Assembly (NCBI RefSeq): GCF_008152325.1
Contig: NZ_CP042243.1
Coordinates: forward strand, 997,026-1,061,025
Direction: 5' to 3'
DNA from: Crassaminicella thermophila
Lineage (GTDB): Bacteria; Bacillota; Clostridia; Peptostreptococcales; Thermotaleaceae
Length of the DNA stretch: 64,000 bases
Within the stretch, counting starts at the first letter, position 1. Every line of letters begins with the position of its first letter. The position numbers and the translations under genes are program-made. Below are positions 42,041 to 50,977 of this stretch, in pieces. The notes beneath the pieces are model-generated. The model was given only the letters and a program-made list of their open reading frames with translations, made no database searches and was not told where the DNA came from.

Positions 42041-42559
42041 ATGAAAAATCCTATTGTAACTATTGAAATGGAAAATGGAAATAAAATCAAGATAGAATTG
42101 TATCCTGAGGTAGCACCAAATACAGTAAAGAATTTTGTGTCACTTGTAAAAAAAGGCTTTTATGATGGATTGATTTTTCATAGAGTAATATCTGGTTTTA
42201 TGATACAAGGAGGATGTCCAAAAGGGATAGGAATAGGAGGACCGGGATATACAATTAAAGGTGAATTTAGTATGAATGGATTCAAAAATGATTTAAAGCA
42301 TGAAAGAGGAGTTATATCAATGGCAAGAGCAGCTCAGCCAGATTCTGCAGGCTCACAATTTTTCATTATGCATGAGACGTCTCCTCATCTAGATGGGCAG
42401 TATGCAGCTTTTGGAAAAGTCATAGAAGGTATGGAAGAAGTAGATCGTATTGCAGCAACAAGGACAAATTTTCAAGACAAGCCATTAGAAGATGAAAAGA
42501 TGAAAAAAGTAACAGTTGAGCTGTTTGGAGAAGAATACCCAGAACCAGAAAAATTATAG
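42041..42559 (+). CDS. Peptidyl-prolyl cis-trans isomerase, cyclophilin type
   Basis: 172 residues, RBS GGAAGATG. Cyclophilin motifs include [13 protein letters not shown] (active Arg and Phe), [12 protein letters not shown] and [12 protein letters not shown]. No signal peptide, so it is a cytoplasmic folding helper. A terminator follows. Confidence 0.92.
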   Translation: MKNPIVTIEMENGNKIKIELYPEVAPNTVKNFVSLVKKGFYDGLIFHRVISGFMIQGGCPKGIGIGGPGYTIKGEFSMNGFKNDLKHERGVISMARAAQPDSAGSQFFIMHETSPHLDGQYAAFGKVIEGMEEVDRIAATRTNFQDKPLEDEKMKKVTVELFGEEYPEPEKL

Positions 42560-42562
42560 GTA

Positions 42563-42594
42563 AAAAAGCTGGTAATGTATTTTGCCAGCTTTTT
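42563..42594. terminator. Terminator after cyclophilin
   Basis: AAAAAGCTGG on the left pairs with CCAGCTTTTT on the right. It overlaps the 3' end of the convergent Nudix gene. Confidence 0.8.
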
Positions 42595-42976
42595 AAAAAC
42601 TATTTTTAACTATTTTAATTGCCTCTTTAAATATTTCTTTTTCAGGAGAAATAGGATCAGGAAGTTGTTCAATAGAAAACCATTTTACTTCTTGACTTTC
42701 ATAGCTGCATTTTATATCTCCAGAAATATATTTACAAGCGTATACATAGATATGTGAATTGCTATATGCATCTTTATATGTAAAATCATGAATTTTTTTT
42801 AAAACTTCACATATTATACCTGTTTCTTCAAATACTTCACGGCATACTGTTTCTTCTTGTGTTTCACCTAGATCTAGGAATCCTCCTGGAGGAGCCCAAA
42901 GAATAGGATGCCATTTTCTTTTTACTAAAAGGGTCTTGTTATTATTTATAACGATTCCCAGTGCAGCTGTTTTCAT
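42593..42976 (-). CDS. Nudix hydrolase
   Basis: 127 residues. The Nudix box is complete: GGFLDLGETQEETVCREVFEETG(I), fitting Gx5Ex7REUxEExGU. The N-terminal AALGIVINNNKTLLVKRKWH is typical of small NTP- or NDP-sugar-cleaving members. The substrate cannot be deduced. It is followed by the fba gene on the same strand but probably transcribed separately. Confidence 0.87.
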   Translation of the reverse strand: MKTAALGIVINNNKTLLVKRKWHPILWAPPGGFLDLGETQEETVCREVFEETGIICEVLKKIHDFTYKDAYSNSHIYVYACKYISGDIKCSYESQEVKWFSIEQLPDPISPEKEIFKEAIKIVKNSF

Positions 42977-43012
42977 TTATAAACACCTCTTGTAGATAAC
43001 TGTCATAATTAT

Positions 43013-43945
43013 TTATTTTAATTTATTGCTTGAACCTAGAACATTCTTTATTTTGTGCTGTACCATTCCTTTAATAGCTTCTCTTGCAGGACCTAAGTAT
43101 TTTCTAGGATCAAATACTGAAGGATTTTCTACTAGGAATTTTCTAACAGCTGCTGTCATTGCCAATCTTAAGTCTGTATCGATATTTACTTTACAAACTC
43201 CTAATTTGGCAGCTTGACGAATCATATCTTCAGGAACACCTTGAGCTCCAGGGATTTCTCCACCATACTCATTGCAAGCTTTTACAAACTCTGGAAGAAC
43301 TGTAGATGCTCCATGTAAAACCAATGGTGTATTTGGTAATAGATTTGTGATTTTTTCTAGCCTTTCAAAATCTAGTCTAGGTTCTCCTTTGAATTTATAT
43401 GCACCATGACTAGTTCCAATCGCAATAGCAAGGGAATCAACACCTGTTCTTTCAACGAATTCTACTGCTTGATCAGGATCAGTAAAGGTTGCTTCTTTTT
43501 CGCTGACATTGACAGCATCTTCAATACCAGCAAGTCTTCCTAATTCTGCTTCAACGACAACACCTTTAGAATGTGCATATTCTACAACTTTTTTGGTAAG
43601 TGCAATGTTTTCTTCAAAAGGATACTTTGATCCATCTATCATAACAGAAGTGAATCCATCATCTATACATGCTTTGCATATTTCAAAATCTTCTCCGTGA
43701 TCAAGATGTAGTACAATATCTAGTCCACTATCTTCAACGGCAGCTTCAACAAGTTTTTTTAGATAAACAGGGCTTGCATATTTTCTTGCACCTGCAGAAA
43801 CTTGAAGGATAAGAGGAGACTGTTCTTCTTTAGCTGCTTCTACAATTCCTTGGATAATTTCCATATTATTTACATTGAATGCACCAATGGCATATTTGCC
43901 TTTTTTTGCATCCTTAAACATTTGAGTAGATGTAATAAGTGGCAT
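43013..43945 (-). CDS. fba: Class II fructose-1,6-bisphosphate aldolase
   Basis: 310 residues from ATG 43945, directly after ATAGGAGG; a longer frame to 43999 lies upstream of this RBS. The zinc-site motifs LHLDHGEDFE, VEAELGRLAG and LVLHGAS are present, with YAHSKGVVVEAELG and NIDTDLRLA. It splits FBP into DHAP and glyceraldehyde-3-phosphate in glycolysis. It stands alone and reads away from pssA. Confidence 0.94.
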   Translation of the reverse strand: MPLITSTQMFKDAKKGKYAIGAFNVNNMEIIQGIVEAAKEEQSPLILQVSAGARKYASPVYLKKLVEAAVEDSGLDIVLHLDHGEDFEICKACIDDGFTSVMIDGSKYPFEENIALTKKVVEYAHSKGVVVEAELGRLAGIEDAVNVSEKEATFTDPDQAVEFVERTGVDSLAIAIGTSHGAYKFKGEPRLDFERLEKITNLLPNTPLVLHGASTVLPEFVKACNEYGGEIPGAQGVPEDMIRQAAKLGVCKVNIDTDLRLAMTAAVRKFLVENPSVFDPRKYLGPAREAIKGMVQHKIKNVLGSSNKLK

Positions 43946-44279
43946 AATAAAACCTCCTATATATAAAATTATAATTATAGAACCAATAAAATATAACATA
44001 AAAAGAATATGTGTTTTGCTATATATACTGATACATACAAATTATTCTACCTAATTGTAATTATATAACATTAAGTTAAAAAATACCACAAAAAATACTT
44101 TGAAGAATTAAAAATTTCCTGTACAATAGAGATATAACAATATACAATATAATAGATATAATATGCTTTAAAATATAATAATATAGTATAATAAGAAAAA
44201 TTATAAAAAATACATTTTAATTTAAAATAATTTTTCAAATTTTAAAGTTTGAAAATTATAAATGATGGGAGGATGAGAA
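43946..44279. other. Divergent intergenic region fba/pssA
   Basis: 334 very AT-rich bases holding the outward promoters of fba and pssA. Several TATAAT-like boxes occur around 44110-44200. An inverted repeat TTTTCAAA (44232-44239) / TTTGAAAA (44248-44255) lies just before the pssA RBS and might be an operator. No gene or riboswitch was seen. Confidence 0.5.
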
Positions 44280-44795
44280 GTGAAATATAAAAGTCAAATA
44301 CCAAATTTATTTACACTTTTAAATTTATCATTAGGTATATTAGCGATTATTTTAATATTTTATGAGCAGTATGGTGTTTCATCAATTTTGATTATTCTTG
44401 CAGGGATGTTGGATAGGATGGATGGAAAACTTGCAAGAAAATTTGATGTAGTAAGTGATTTTGGAAAAGAGTTGGATTCATTGTGTGACCTTATTTCTTT
44501 TGGTGTAGCACCAGCTATTTTAATGTGGAATTTAAATTTAATGGAAACAGGTGATATAGGAATTGTTGTAACACTAATATTTGTGCTTTGTGGAACTATA
44601 AGACTTGCAAGATATAATATTATGGAATTTGATGGTGTGTATATGGGAATTCCTATAACACTTTGTGGCGGACTTGTGGCATTAATGTCATTATACTCTA
44701 CAAAGTTTGTAGCAAACTTAAACTTTATATTAGTAACCATGCTATTTTTATCTTATGCAATGGTGAGTAAAAAAATTAAGTTAAGAAAAAGATAA
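44280..44795 (+). CDS. pssA: CDP-diacylglycerol-serine O-phosphatidyltransferase
   Basis: 171 residues, GTG start with GGGAGGATG. The CDP-alcohol phosphatidyltransferase motif is complete: DRMDGKLARKFDVVSDFGKE then LDSLCD. About six membrane helices follow the usual short bacterial PssA layout. It makes phosphatidylserine at the membrane. No psd gene is adjacent. Confidence 0.88.
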   Translation: MKYKSQIPNLFTLLNLSLGILAIILIFYEQYGVSSILIILAGMLDRMDGKLARKFDVVSDFGKELDSLCDLISFGVAPAILMWNLNLMETGDIGIVVTLIFVLCGTIRLARYNIMEFDGVYMGIPITLCGGLVALMSLYSTKFVANLNFILVTMLFLSYAMVSKKIKLRKR

Positions 44796-44800
44796 CATTA

Positions 44801-44820
44801 GCCCACCTGTAACGGTGGGT
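44801..44820 (+). terminator. Hairpin after pssA
   Basis: GCCCACC (44801-44807) pairs with GGTGGGT (44814-44820). Only a short T run (GTTTTG) follows, so termination may be partial. Confidence 0.45.
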
Positions 44821-44879
44821 ATAGTTTTGCCCAAACTTTGGTAATGATAAGGGATATGAAAAGAAAGAGGAGAATAGAT

Positions 44880-46241
44880 ATGTATTTACCAGAAAAATTT
44901 TTAGATAAAATGAGGGAATTATTAAAGGATGAATTTGAATTATTTTTAAAATCCTATGATAATATTAAGTTTCAAGGACTGAGAGTCAATACTTTGAAGA
45001 TTTCAGTAGAAGATTTTAAAAAAATTTCACCTTTTAAACTAAGACCGATACCATGGTGTAAAGATGGTTTTTATTTTGAAGAAGGAGAAAGACCTGCAAA
45101 GCATCCTTATTATCATGCAGGTTTGTATTATATACAGGAACCAAGTGCTATGACTCCTGCAGAAGTATTAAATCCTCAGCCAGGAAATAGAGTATTGGAT
45201 TTATGTGCAGCTCCTGGTGGAAAATCTACACAAATTGCTGCAGCTTTAGATGGGCAAGGGGTGTTAGTAACAAATGATATTAATATGAATCGAGTAAAAG
45301 CCCTTATTAAAAATATAGAGTTGTTTGGAATAAAAAATGCAATTGTTACAAATGAAAAACCAGAAAAGATTAAGAAATATTTTGAAAATTATTTTGATAA
45401 AATATTAGTGGATGCTCCTTGTTCAGGAGAAGGCATGTTTCGAAAGGATCCTTCTATGGTAAAAAGTTGGGAGAAACATGATGCAACCTACTATATGCCA
45501 ATACAAAAGGCTATTATGGACAATGTAGATTATATGTTAAGAGCAGGAGGGAATGTTCTTTATTCAACGTGCACTTTTTCTCCAGAGGAAAACGAAGAAA
45601 TAATAAAGGAATTTATAAAAGATAATTCTCAATTTTATATAGTTGATATACCTAAAAACAATGGTTTTTCAAAAGGAAGACCAGAATGGGTTAATGGAGA
45701 AAAGGAATTAGAAGGGTGTATAAGGCTTTGGCCTCATAAATTAGAAGGAGAAGGTCATTTTTTAAGTCTTATGAAAAAAGAGGTAAAAGAGAATGAAAAA
45801 AGCTTTCATTTTGAAGGAAAATCAAATGTAAAACCTTCAAAGGAATTTTATGATTTTGTTAAAGAAAATTTAAACACTTCAATAAAAGGTGAATTTGAAG
45901 TACATAATAACAATCTTTATCTAGTTCCTGAAGGGTTACCAATGTTAAAAGGATTGAAGGTTTTAAGATCAGGTTGGTTCCTAGGTACATTTAAAAAGAA
46001 TAGATTTGAGCCGAGTCATGCTATGGCAATGGGATTAAATTATAAAGATGTAAAGAGAGTTATAAATTTTAATGTAGGGGATAAGGAAGTAGTAAAATAT
46101 TTAAAAGGAGAGACGTTAAATATTGGTGGTGAAAAAGGATGGACCCTTGTTTGTGTAGATGGTTTTTCTTTAGGATGGGCAAAACAAACAGGAAATATGC
46201 TCAAAAATTTATATCCACCTGCTTGGAGATGGTTAGACTAG
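44880..46241 (+). CDS. RsmF-like rRNA (cytosine-C5) methyltransferase, copy 2
   Basis: 453 residues from ATG 44880, with AGGAG upstream; an earlier ATG at 44838 lacks an RBS. It is closely related along its whole length to the gene at 21343 (VLDLCAAPGGKSTQIA, VDAPCSGEGMFRKDP, YSTCTFSPEENEE, NRFEPSHAMAMGLN). All catalytic residues are present in both copies, so they may methylate different cytosines. It is followed at once by rsuA. Confidence 0.87.
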   Translation: MYLPEKFLDKMRELLKDEFELFLKSYDNIKFQGLRVNTLKISVEDFKKISPFKLRPIPWCKDGFYFEEGERPAKHPYYHAGLYYIQEPSAMTPAEVLNPQPGNRVLDLCAAPGGKSTQIAAALDGQGVLVTNDINMNRVKALIKNIELFGIKNAIVTNEKPEKIKKYFENYFDKILVDAPCSGEGMFRKDPSMVKSWEKHDATYYMPIQKAIMDNVDYMLRAGGNVLYSTCTFSPEENEEIIKEFIKDNSQFYIVDIPKNNGFSKGRPEWVNGEKELEGCIRLWPHKLEGEGHFLSLMKKEVKENEKSFHFEGKSNVKPSKEFYDFVKENLNTSIKGEFEVHNNNLYLVPEGLPMLKGLKVLRSGWFLGTFKKNRFEPSHAMAMGLNYKDVKRVINFNVGDKEVVKYLKGETLNIGGEKGWTLVCVDGFSLGWAKQTGNMLKNLYPPAWRWLD

Positions 46242-46250
46242 GAGGAAGTT

Positions 46251-46973
46251 ATGGCAAAGACACAGAGATTAGATAAAATACTGAGTAATATGGGATATGG
46301 AACTAGAAAAGAGATTAAGAGTATTATAAAAAAAGGACTAGTAAGGGTAGATGGCAATGTGATAAAAGATAGTAGCATGCATATAGACCCTTGTGAAAGT
46401 CAAATAGAAATTGATGGTGAAAAGTTAGTATACAAAGAATTTATATATATTATGATGAATAAGCCACAGGGAGTGATTTCTGCTAGTTTTGACCCAAGAG
46501 TTGAGACGGTTGTAGATTTATTAGATAAAAAGTATCAAATATTTAATCCATTTCCTGTAGGCAGATTAGATAAAGACACAGAAGGATTATTAATACTTAC
46601 AAATGATGGGAAATTAGCTCATGAACTCTTATCTCCCAAAAAACATGTTCCAAAAACTTATTTTGCATACGTTGAAGGAAAGGTAAGTGAAAAAGATATA
46701 ATTAGCTTTAAAGAGGGTGTTGTGCTAGATGATGAATATATGACACTGCCAGCAAAGCTTCGTATTTTGAAAAGTGATTTTATATCAGAGATAGTATTAA
46801 CCATATATGAAGGTAAATTCCACCAAGTGAAAAGAATGTTTGAAGCTGTTGGGAAAAAAGTAGTTTATTTAAAAAGAATAGCTATGGGAGATTTAAAACT
46901 AGATGAAACACTAGATTTAGGAGAATATAGAGAACTTACTGAGGAAGAATTAAATACACTGAAAGACAGATAA
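46251..46973 (+). CDS. rsuA: RsuA-family rRNA pseudouridine synthase
   Basis: 240 residues, RBS AGGAGG. An S4 domain (residues 5-50, RLDKILSNMGYGTRKEIK) is followed by the catalytic GRLDKDTEGLLILTNDG with the nucleophilic Asp. The end (EGKFHQVKRMFEAVGKKVVYLKRI) is typical of RsuA/RluB/E/F. It probably modifies 16S rRNA. It is co-transcribed with the RsmF-like gene, 9 bases apart. Confidence 0.87.
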   Translation: MAKTQRLDKILSNMGYGTRKEIKSIIKKGLVRVDGNVIKDSSMHIDPCESQIEIDGEKLVYKEFIYIMMNKPQGVISASFDPRVETVVDLLDKKYQIFNPFPVGRLDKDTEGLLILTNDGKLAHELLSPKKHVPKTYFAYVEGKVSEKDIISFKEGVVLDDEYMTLPAKLRILKSDFISEIVLTIYEGKFHQVKRMFEAVGKKVVYLKRIAMGDLKLDETLDLGEYRELTEEELNTLKDR

Positions 46974-47000
46974 ACTATAAAAATATTTTTTTAAAATATA

Positions 47001-47028
47001 TTGACAATTGAATCTTTTCTGATATAAT
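47001..47028 (+). promoter_or_regulatory. Promoter of the aroF-1 leader
   Basis: TTGACA (47001-47006) and TATAAT (47023-47028), 16 bases apart; both boxes are perfect. Confidence 0.85.
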
Positions 47029-47074
47029 TGCATACAATAAACTAATAAACTTTAATAGTGTGGAGGAAAATAAA

Positions 47075-47218
47075 GTGGAAAAACTTATTAGAAAGGAAAA
47101 TGTAGAACAATTTAATTCATATTTTAGCTGGGGCTATTATTTTAGCGCTGGTTATTTGTTCTACAAAAAAATAAAAATGTTTCTTTCTAATGAGTATATT
47201 GAGATTTTTTATATTTAA
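47075..47218 (+). CDS. Aromatic-rich leader peptide of aroF-1
   Basis: 47 residues, GTG start with GGAGG eight bases upstream. Residues 13-30 (FNSYFSWGYYFSAGYLFY) hold eleven Phe/Tyr/Trp codons. The stop is 92 bases before the aroF start. Bases 47186-47194 (TCTAATGAG), within codons 38-40, are exactly complementary to CTCATTAGA in the terminator's 5' arm, so pausing on aromatic codons should free an antiterminator. A homologous leader precedes aroF-2. Confidence 0.82.
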   Translation: MEKLIRKENVEQFNSYFSWGYYFSAGYLFYKKIKMFLSNEYIEIFYI

Positions 47219-47253
47219 TAAAGTGTATTTTTATATTTAAATGTAGCGAAGAT

Positions 47254-47288
47254 AAGAAGACTCATTAGATGGGTCTTCTTTTTTTTTA
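47254..47288 (+). terminator. Attenuator terminator before aroF-1
   Basis: AAGAAGACTCAT (47254-47265) pairs with ATGGGTCTTCTT (47269-47280), then a run of T. Its 5' arm and loop contain CTCATTAGA (47261-47269), which competes for pairing with the leader-coding segment 47186-47194. Confidence 0.85.
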
Positions 47289-47309
47289 TAAAGTTTAAGG
47301 AGGAGTGGG

Positions 47310-48326
47310 ATGATGATTATTGTAATGAAACCAAAAACGCCACAAAATGAAATTGAAAAAATTAAGTGTAAAATGGAAAGTTTAGGATGTGAAATTCATG
47401 AATCAAAGGGACATAATTATCATTTGTTGGGATTAGTAGGAGATACAAGTAAAATTGATCCAAATCAGATACAAGCAAACAGAAATGTAGAAAAATTAAT
47501 ATTTGTACAGGAACCTTATAAGAAAGTAAATAGGCTTTTTCATCCTGAAGATACACTAATATCTGTAAAAAATGAAACAATTGGAGGAAACAGATTTACT
47601 ATTATTGCAGGACCTTGCTCTGTAGAAAGTGAGGAACAAATTGTAAGCATCGCAGAGGAAATAAATGAAGCAGGTGCAAGCTTTTTAAGAGGAGGTGCCT
47701 TCAAGCCGAGAACTTCACCATATAGTTTTCAAGGACTAAGAGAAGAAGGGTTAGAATTGTTGAAAATAGCGAGAGAAAAGACTGGACTTCCTATTGTTAC
47801 AGAAATTATGTCTGTAGATTATGTTGAAAAGTTTGTAGAGGATGTAGATATTATACAGATAGGGGCAAGAAATATGCAAAACTTTGATTTGCTAAAAGAA
47901 GTAGGAAAAACAGATAAGCCTATTTTATTAAAGAGAGGAATGTCTGCTACCATAGAAGAATTATTAATGGCTGCAGAATATATTATGTCAGAAGGAAATG
48001 AAAATATAATTCTTTGTGAAAGAGGTATAAGAACGTTTGAAAATTATACAAGAAATACATTAGATTTAAGTGCTATACCTGTAATTAAGAAATTAAGCCA
48101 TCTTCCAGTAATTGTAGATCCAAGTCATGCAGCAGGATTATGGTGGTTAGTTGAACCATTAGCAAAAGCAGCTGTAGCTGTTGGTGCTGATGGACTAATG
48201 ATTGAGGTTCATAATGATCCTGCTAATGCTAAGTGTGATGGTCAGCAGTCTATAAAGCCTGAAAGATTTAAATCATTAATAAAATCTATAAAGAAAATAG
48301 CAGATATAGAGGGGAAGAAAATGTAA
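47310..48326 (+). CDS. aroF: 3-deoxy-7-phosphoheptulonate (DAHP) synthase, copy 1
   Basis: 338 residues, RBS AAGGAGGAG (ATG 47310 or 47313). The N-terminal ~80 residues are the ferredoxin-like regulatory domain of type I-beta DAHP synthases. The catalytic barrel follows (AGPCSVESEEQI, FKPRTSPYSFQGLREEG, GARNMQNF, VDPSHAAG, EVHNDPANAKCDG). It condenses PEP and erythrose-4-phosphate, the first step to chorismate. A close paralogue lies at 55742. Expression depends on the leader peptide attenuator upstream. Confidence 0.94.
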   Translation: MMIIVMKPKTPQNEIEKIKCKMESLGCEIHESKGHNYHLLGLVGDTSKIDPNQIQANRNVEKLIFVQEPYKKVNRLFHPEDTLISVKNETIGGNRFTIIAGPCSVESEEQIVSIAEEINEAGASFLRGGAFKPRTSPYSFQGLREEGLELLKIAREKTGLPIVTEIMSVDYVEKFVEDVDIIQIGARNMQNFDLLKEVGKTDKPILLKRGMSATIEELLMAAEYIMSEGNENIILCERGIRTFENYTRNTLDLSAIPVIKKLSHLPVIVDPSHAAGLWWLVEPLAKAAVAVGADGLMIEVHNDPANAKCDGQQSIKPERFKSLIKSIKKIADIEGKKM

Positions 48327-48338
48327 ATTATTTTTCTA

Positions 48339-48367
48339 TTGACAAATTTCTGAATTGATATTATAAT
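48339..48367 (+). promoter_or_regulatory. Promoter of the trp operon
   Basis: TTGACA (48339-48344) and TATAAT (48362-48367) with a 17-base spacer, just ahead of the T-box leader. Confidence 0.85.
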
Positions 48368-48392
48368 CTTTAAAAAAGTAATAATTAAATTC

Positions 48393-48668
48393 GATGAATG
48401 AAAAGAGTAGGTAATACATGAAGGCATAGCGAGTCGGGGACGGTGGAAGCCTGATGCGGATTGGTTATTGAATGGTTTCATGAGAAGCAGTGTGAAATCA
48501 TATGAGAGTATCACTTGCCGTGTGTCTCACGTTACAGGGATAGGGTATCGAAATAGATAAGTCTATTTCCGTACTTGAAAGAGAGAGATAGGTGTACTGT
48601 CTAAAATAGGTGGCAACGCGAAATATAAACATTTCGTCCTATATATTAGGATGAAATGTTTTTTTATA
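48393..48668 (+). promoter_or_regulatory. T-box leader (probably tRNA-Trp) with first terminator
   Basis: The leader begins with the T-box stem I sequence AATGAAAAGAGTAGGTAATAC, continues through the AGCGAGTCGGGGACGGTGGA apical region, and has the T-box itself, GGTGGCAACGCG, at 48609-48620. The terminator arms AACATTTCGTCCT (48628-48640) / AGGATGAAATGTT (48648-48660) precede a T run. Uncharged tRNA would stabilise the antiterminator. The trp genes downstream suggest a UGG specifier, but I could not place the specifier loop with certainty. Confidence 0.88.
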
Positions 48669-48699
48669 TAATTTGTTACTTATATTAGTAAAGTAGACT

Positions 48700-48770
48700 A
48701 TCTAATGAAGGTGGCAACGCGGAATGTATAGCATTTCGTCCTTAATTTTAAGGGCGAAATGCTTTTTTTA
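48700..48770 (+). promoter_or_regulatory. Second T-box antiterminator/terminator module
   Basis: A second T-box sequence, GGTGGCAACGCGG (48710-48722), and a second terminator AGCATTTCGTCCTT / AAGGGCGAAATGCT (48730-48743 / 48750-48763) with seven T follow the first by about 100 bases. Only ~40 bases lie between, so there is no second stem I. One tRNA sensor may serve two gates, or the copy may be a decayed tandem T-box. Confidence 0.75.
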
Positions 48771-48929
48771 TTCTATAGGAAATTATAAATTTTTTGAACT
48801 GTTGATAACTTTGGTAACTGAATAAAAGTATCAACTATTTTGAGCAACGGAGTCCGTTAGGACTCGTTGGCGACATGAGCCATGCGATAGAATGAAGCGA
48901 ATTTTTTATTGGATAGGAGGAGAGTAGAT

Positions 48930-50402
48930 ATGTTTTTTCCAGATTTTGAGAAATTCAAGAGATTGAGTAAGGCTTCAAAAATTATTCCTATTTCCCTGGA
49001 AATAGAGGGAGATATGGATACGCCTATTACGTTATTTAAAAAGCTTTGTAAAGGTAAAAATGTTTATCTTTTAGAAAGTGTTGAGGGAGGAAATAAGTGG
49101 GGGAGGTATTCTTATATAGGAAGAAATCCAATTATGATTATTAAGAGCTATGGAAATAAGGTGATTGTGGAAAAAGGGGATGAAGTTATTGAAAAAGAAG
49201 GGAATGTATTGAATATATTAAAAAATTTAATGAATGATTATAAAATGTTTAAGATAGAGAATATGCCTGATTTTACTGGAGGGGCAGTAGGTTATATAGG
49301 CTATGATATTGTAAGAAATTATGAAGATTTAAAGAATATTAATTTTGATGATATAAAAATGCCAGATATACATCTTTTGTTGACAGATGAGGTAATTGTT
49401 TATGATCATGTAAAGCAAAAAATAAATATTGTTATAAATACACAAACAAATGGAAATATCAAGGAACGGTACAAAGAAGGAATTAATAGATTAAAATCAA
49501 TCGAAAAAGAAATATTGGAAAATGATTTTTATAACACAAATGATAAAAGAAGTGGTTTAGGGAAAGTAGAATATTCAACTAACGAAACTAAAGAAGAGTT
49601 TATAAAAAAAGTTTTAAAAGCAAAGGAGTATATAAGAAATGGAGATATATTTCAAGTTGTATTATCACAAAGACTGAAAGTAAGAACAGAAATTGATTCA
49701 TTTAAAGCTTATAGAACATTAAGAAGTTTAAATCCTTCTCCATATATGTTTTATATAGACTTTGGAGAATATCAGATGATAGGCTCATCACCAGAGCTTT
49801 TGGTAAAGCTTAAGGAAGACTTTGTTGAGACTTGTCCAATTGCAGGTACAAGACCTAGGGGAAAAAGCATAGAAGAAGATGAAAAATATATTAAAGATTT
49901 ATTAAATGATGAAAAGGAACGAGCAGAACATTTGATGCTTGTTGATTTAGCAAGAAATGATATTGGAAAAATTTCAAAGTTTGGAACAGTTGAAGTAAAT
50001 CAATTTATGCAGATCCAAAAATATTCTCATGTGATGCATATTGTATCAAATGTAATTGGAAAAATTCGAGATGAGTTTGATATGTATGATGCTTTAACAG
50101 CTTGCTTGCCTGCTGGAACAGTATCTGGTGCACCAAAGGTAAGAGCAATGGAAATTATTGATGAACTAGAAAGTAATAAGAGAGGTGTATATGCAGGTGC
50201 TGTTGGATATTTAGGCTTTAATGGAAATATGGATACATGTATTGCTATAAGAACAATTATTTTTAAAGATAATATAGCTTATATACAGGCAGGTGCAGGA
50301 ATTGTTGCTGATTCAAATCCAGAGAGTGAATATGAAGAAATTCTTAGAAAGGCAAAGGTACTTATAGAAACAATAGAAAAAGAAGAGGGGGATGTAGGTT
50401 GA
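48930..50402 (+). CDS. trpE: Anthranilate synthase component I
   Basis: 490 residues from ATG 48930, with AGGAGGAG upstream; a TTG at 48909 lies before the RBS. The chorismate-binding domain is complete (GDIFQVVLSQRL, IAGTRPRGKS, EDEKYIKDLLNDEKERAEH, LPAGTVSGAPKVRAMEI, GAGIVADSNPESEYEE). The N-terminal part (PISLEIEGDMDTPITLF, LLESVEGG) carries the Trp-feedback site. It is the first gene of trpEGDCFBA. Confidence 0.94.
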   Translation: MFFPDFEKFKRLSKASKIIPISLEIEGDMDTPITLFKKLCKGKNVYLLESVEGGNKWGRYSYIGRNPIMIIKSYGNKVIVEKGDEVIEKEGNVLNILKNLMNDYKMFKIENMPDFTGGAVGYIGYDIVRNYEDLKNINFDDIKMPDIHLLLTDEVIVYDHVKQKINIVINTQTNGNIKERYKEGINRLKSIEKEILENDFYNTNDKRSGLGKVEYSTNETKEEFIKKVLKAKEYIRNGDIFQVVLSQRLKVRTEIDSFKAYRTLRSLNPSPYMFYIDFGEYQMIGSSPELLVKLKEDFVETCPIAGTRPRGKSIEEDEKYIKDLLNDEKERAEHLMLVDLARNDIGKISKFGTVEVNQFMQIQKYSHVMHIVSNVIGKIRDEFDMYDALTACLPAGTVSGAPKVRAMEIIDELESNKRGVYAGAVGYLGFNGNMDTCIAIRTIIFKDNIAYIQAGAGIVADSNPESEYEEILRKAKVLIETIEKEEGDVG

Positions 50403-50962
50403 TTATAATAATAGACAATTATGATTCTTTTACTTACAATTTGTATCAATATATAGGTGAAATAAATAAAAATGTGAAAGTGTTTAGAAATGATGCTGTA
50501 ACAATTAAAGAGCTAGAACAAATGGATATTACTCATATAATTATTTCTCCAGGTCCAGGTTTTCCAAAGGATTCGGGGATATCTATGGAGGTAATTAAAA
50601 GATTTGGAAAAGACATTCCAACATTAGGAGTATGCCTTGGACATCAGGCAATAGGAGAGGTTTTTGGAGGAAATATTGTGAATGCTAAAAATTTGGTTCA
50701 TGGAAAAACTTCAGAGATTTATCATAATGAAATGGATTTATTTAAGGGACTTAAAAATCCATTAAATGTAACAAGATATCACTCTTTAATTGTAGATAAA
50801 TATTCCATTTCAGATGAATTAGTAATTACGGCTAAAACGGTTGATGGAGAGATTATGGGGCTTAGGCATAAAAAATATCCTATATTTGGATTGCAATTTC
50901 ATCCTGAGTCTATTTCTACACAAGGAGGAAAAGAAATATTTAAAAACTTTCTAGAGTTATAA
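50399..50962 (+). CDS. trpG: Anthranilate synthase component II (glutamine amidotransferase)
   Basis: 187 residues, TTG start overlapping trpE by 4 bases. Class I amidotransferase motifs are present: IDNYDSFTYNL, ISPGPGFPKD, the catalytic Cys in GVCLGHQAIGE and the His-Glu pair in QFHPES. It supplies ammonia to TrpE. Confidence 0.93.
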   Translation: MIIIIDNYDSFTYNLYQYIGEINKNVKVFRNDAVTIKELEQMDITHIIISPGPGFPKDSGISMEVIKRFGKDIPTLGVCLGHQAIGEVFGGNIVNAKNLVHGKTSEIYHNEMDLFKGLKNPLNVTRYHSLIVDKYSISDELVITAKTVDGEIMGLRHKKYPIFGLQFHPESISTQGGKEIFKNFLEL

Positions 50963-50977
50963 AAGGAGGTATGCAAT

